Origin: Chromobacterium sp. IIBBL 290-4
Lineage (GTDB): Bacteria > Pseudomonadota > Gammaproteobacteria > Burkholderiales > Chromobacteriaceae
Length of the DNA stretch: 64,000 bases
Assembly: GCF_024207115.1 (NCBI RefSeq)
Contig: NZ_CP100128.1
Span: forward strand, 3,162,001 to 3,226,000
Reading direction: 5' to 3'
How positions within the stretch are numbered: position 1 is the first letter of the stretch; each line of letters begins with the position of its first letter. The notes beneath the pieces are model-generated. The model saw only the letters and a list, made by a program, of their open reading frames with translations, had not been told where the DNA came from and searched no databases. Position numbers and translations under genes: made by a program. Shown here one piece after another: positions 62,776-64,000 of this stretch.

Positions 62776-63468
62776 TCACTCCAGCGCCATCACCTGGCCT
62801 TCCGCCTCCACTTTGCTGCTGATGATCTTGCCGCTGGACTGGTTGCGCACCTTGATGGTTTCTCCTTGCTGGCCATTGGCCATCGCCTCGCCGGCGGCGC
62901 TGACTTCAATGCCGCTCTGGCGCGCGATGATGCGCACTTCGTCGCCGCGCTTCACCAGCAGCGGCGCTTGCAGCTGTTTTTTGCGCAGGGTTTGGCCTTG
63001 CTTGATGGCGGCGCGCGGGCTCAAGCCCGCGGGCGGCGCGCCGTGGCCGAACAGATCGGCGGCGTCGCTGACGGGGCGCTGCGCCCAGGCGATGTCGTCC
63101 GCGGACAGCGTTTCACCCGATTGCAGATCGCGGTTGGCGACAGCGACGCGCGCCGAAACCGTCGCGCGCGCGATGAAGCTGCCGCGCCAGCCGTTAGATG
63201 GGCATACGGCGTCGATGCGCATGCGGCTGAAACCGCGGCTGTCCATCGCCTCGGTCTGCCAGCCCGCGCAATTGGGAAGGTTGGCGGGGGCGATCATCTG
63301 CAGTTGAACGACGGGCTGGTCCAGCCCGGCCGCGCGCAGCTTGTCCTGAATGATTTGCTCCGCTTGCTTGCGCGCCGATTGCTCGGCGGAGAGGGGGGCG
63401 GCGGCCTGCGACGATGCGGAAAGCAGGGTCAGGACCAAGGATAAAACTGAAAGTGTGAATTTTGCCAT
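62776..63468 (-). CDS. flgA: Flagellar P-ring assembly chaperone FlgA
   Basis: 230 aa with signal peptide MAKFTLSVLSLVLTLLSASSQA. The C-terminal SAF/FlgA domain is seen in VAVANRDLQSGETLSADDI, PRAAIKQGQTLRKKQL and VKRGDEVRIIARQSGIEV. FlgA helps FlgI monomers build the P ring in the periplasm. It is divergent from flgB, the usual arrangement in proteobacteria. A sequence with GG-N10-GC spacing lies in the shared gap and may be a weak sigma-54 promoter. Confidence 0.95.
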   Translation of the reverse strand: MAKFTLSVLSLVLTLLSASSQAAAPLSAEQSARKQAEQIIQDKLRAAGLDQPVVQLQMIAPANLPNCAGWQTEAMDSRGFSRMRIDAVCPSNGWRGSFIARATVSARVAVANRDLQSGETLSADDIAWAQRPVSDAADLFGHGAPPAGLSPRAAIKQGQTLRKKQLQAPLLVKRGDEVRIIARQSGIEVSAAGEAMANGQQGETIKVRNQSSGKIISSKVEAEGQVMALE

Positions 63469-63488
63469 GCCAGTGCGCTTGGTAATTA

Positions 63489-63506
63489 TTGCCTATACGG
63501 TGCCGG
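63489..63506 (-). promoter_or_regulatory. Possible sigma-54 promoter for flgA
   Basis: On the minus strand the gap reads CGGCACCGTATAGGCAA. It has GG and GC with 10 bp between them, the -24/-12 spacing of sigma-54 promoters, and the GGCAC core, but the -12 half (AGGCA) departs from TTGCA by two bases. The start of transcription would lie only about 10 bp before the flgA ATG. No site of equal quality is seen for flgB. Confidence 0.3.
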
Positions 63507-63591
63507 GTTCGCTTATTAGTATCGCTTTCCAATGAATTGGGCATTTCCAATAAAAGCTTGTGCATGGTAGTGAAGCGATAGGGACTAGGCA

Positions 63592-63951
63592 ATGGGCATG
63601 CATCTTGACAAGGCCCTGAGCATCCACCCGGAAGCCTTGCGGCTGCGGGCGGAGCGAACCCGGATTTTGGCGTCCAACATCGCCAATGAAAACACCCCGG
63701 GTTATCAGGCGCGAGACATCGATTTCAAGGCGGCGCTGGCATCGGCGGCCGCCGATTCGCCGTTGGCGCTCGACGACGGCGGCGGCGATCTGCTGTACCG
63801 CCTGCCCAATCACCCCTCCCGCGACGGCAATACCGTGGAGATCGGGGTGGAGCAGGGCGAGTTTTCGCAAAACGTTTCCGAATTCCAGACCAGCCTCACC
63901 TTCATCAATATGAAGCTGCACGGCCTGGCCAAAGTCATCGCGGGGCAATAA
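63592..63951 (+). CDS. flgB: Flagellar basal-body rod protein FlgB
   Basis: 119 aa. A proximal rod subunit exported by the flagellar type III system. The N-terminal rod motif is RTRILASNIANENTPGYQAR, with NTPGYQARD typical of FlgB, and the C-terminal helix is EFQTSLTFINMKLHGL. The length is short for FlgB (usually about 130-140). The ATG at 63592 is used; a second ATG two codons on is also possible. flgC follows 3 bp after the stop. Confidence 0.94.
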   Translation: MGMHLDKALSIHPEALRLRAERTRILASNIANENTPGYQARDIDFKAALASAAADSPLALDDGGGDLLYRLPNHPSRDGNTVEIGVEQGEFSQNVSEFQTSLTFINMKLHGLAKVIAGQ

Positions 63952-63954
63952 GCC

Positions 63955-64000
63955 ATGTCATTCCGGGATATTTCGCGCATCGCCGGCTCGGCGATGACGG
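63955..64000 (+). CDS. flgC: Flagellar basal-body rod protein FlgC, first codons (cut by window edge)
   Basis: The frame opens MSFRDISRIAGSAMT, the normal FlgC start, and runs off the window. It sits directly behind flgB, as in most flagellar operons. Confidence 0.85.
   Translation, partial: MSFRDISRIAGSAMT

Overview
The window looks like chromosomal DNA of a Chromobacterium-type betaproteobacterium (order Neisseriales). The grounds are the high-GC housekeeping background, an hcnABC hydrogen-cyanide synthase operon preceded by a sequence close to the CviR quorum-sensing box, the divergent flgA/flgBC flagellar genes, and the many chemoreceptors and cyclic-di-GMP proteins. The species assignment is inference; no rRNA or tRNA gene was found in the window.

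Region by region. 1-14.9 kb: a PAS sensor kinase cut by the left edge, a BKACE-type enzyme carrying an unusual repeat-containing insert, then a signalling block (diguanylate cyclase, a giant hybrid kinase with about eight PAS domains and an HPt domain, a divergent REC-HD-GYP phosphodiesterase), mpl with a coupled small gene, and a PAS/degenerate-GGDEF protein that keeps its c-di-GMP I-site. 15-26 kb: two related periplasmic binding-type proteins around a DUF1615 lipoprotein and followed by a DUF1302 protein; a decayed partial copy of iorA; an SNF-family symporter; and a molybdenum hydroxylase operon (iorA, iorB, XdhC-like, MobA-like). 26.1-28 kb: a NIT-domain chemoreceptor.

28.9-42.2 kb is an AT-rich surface-polysaccharide island inserted in GC-rich DNA. 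It encodes an initiating sugar transferase, the GDP-D-glycero-D-manno-heptose genes gmhA, hddA and hddC (no gmhB here), two SDR enzymes, a split transketolase, a DegT-fold protein with the His-for-Lys swap of ColD/RfbH 3-dehydratases, Wzx, Wzy and two family-2 glycosyltransferases. Together they suggest an unusual, possibly 3-deoxy or branched, heptose-derived sugar in a Wzx/Wzy-made polymer.

42.4-49.5 kb (minus strand): an ABC importer of the iron/polyamine/phosphonate type, then hcnABC. 49.9-58 kb (plus strand): two tandem paralogous envelope proteins, ansA, a NadR-kinase-like gene and an S4/PHP/YciO/M50/trpS gene string. The NadR-like gene sits inside an array of six strongly ordered repeats (A-rich hairpin loop, then 51-52 bp to a DnaA-box-like site, then a second half-site 11 bp on). 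Of the two adjacent M50 site-2 protease genes, one has lost all visible catalytic residues. 58-64 kb: a soluble BdlA-like chemoreceptor, a TonB-dependent receptor, a small secreted protein, flgA, and divergent flgB and flgC (cut by the right edge).
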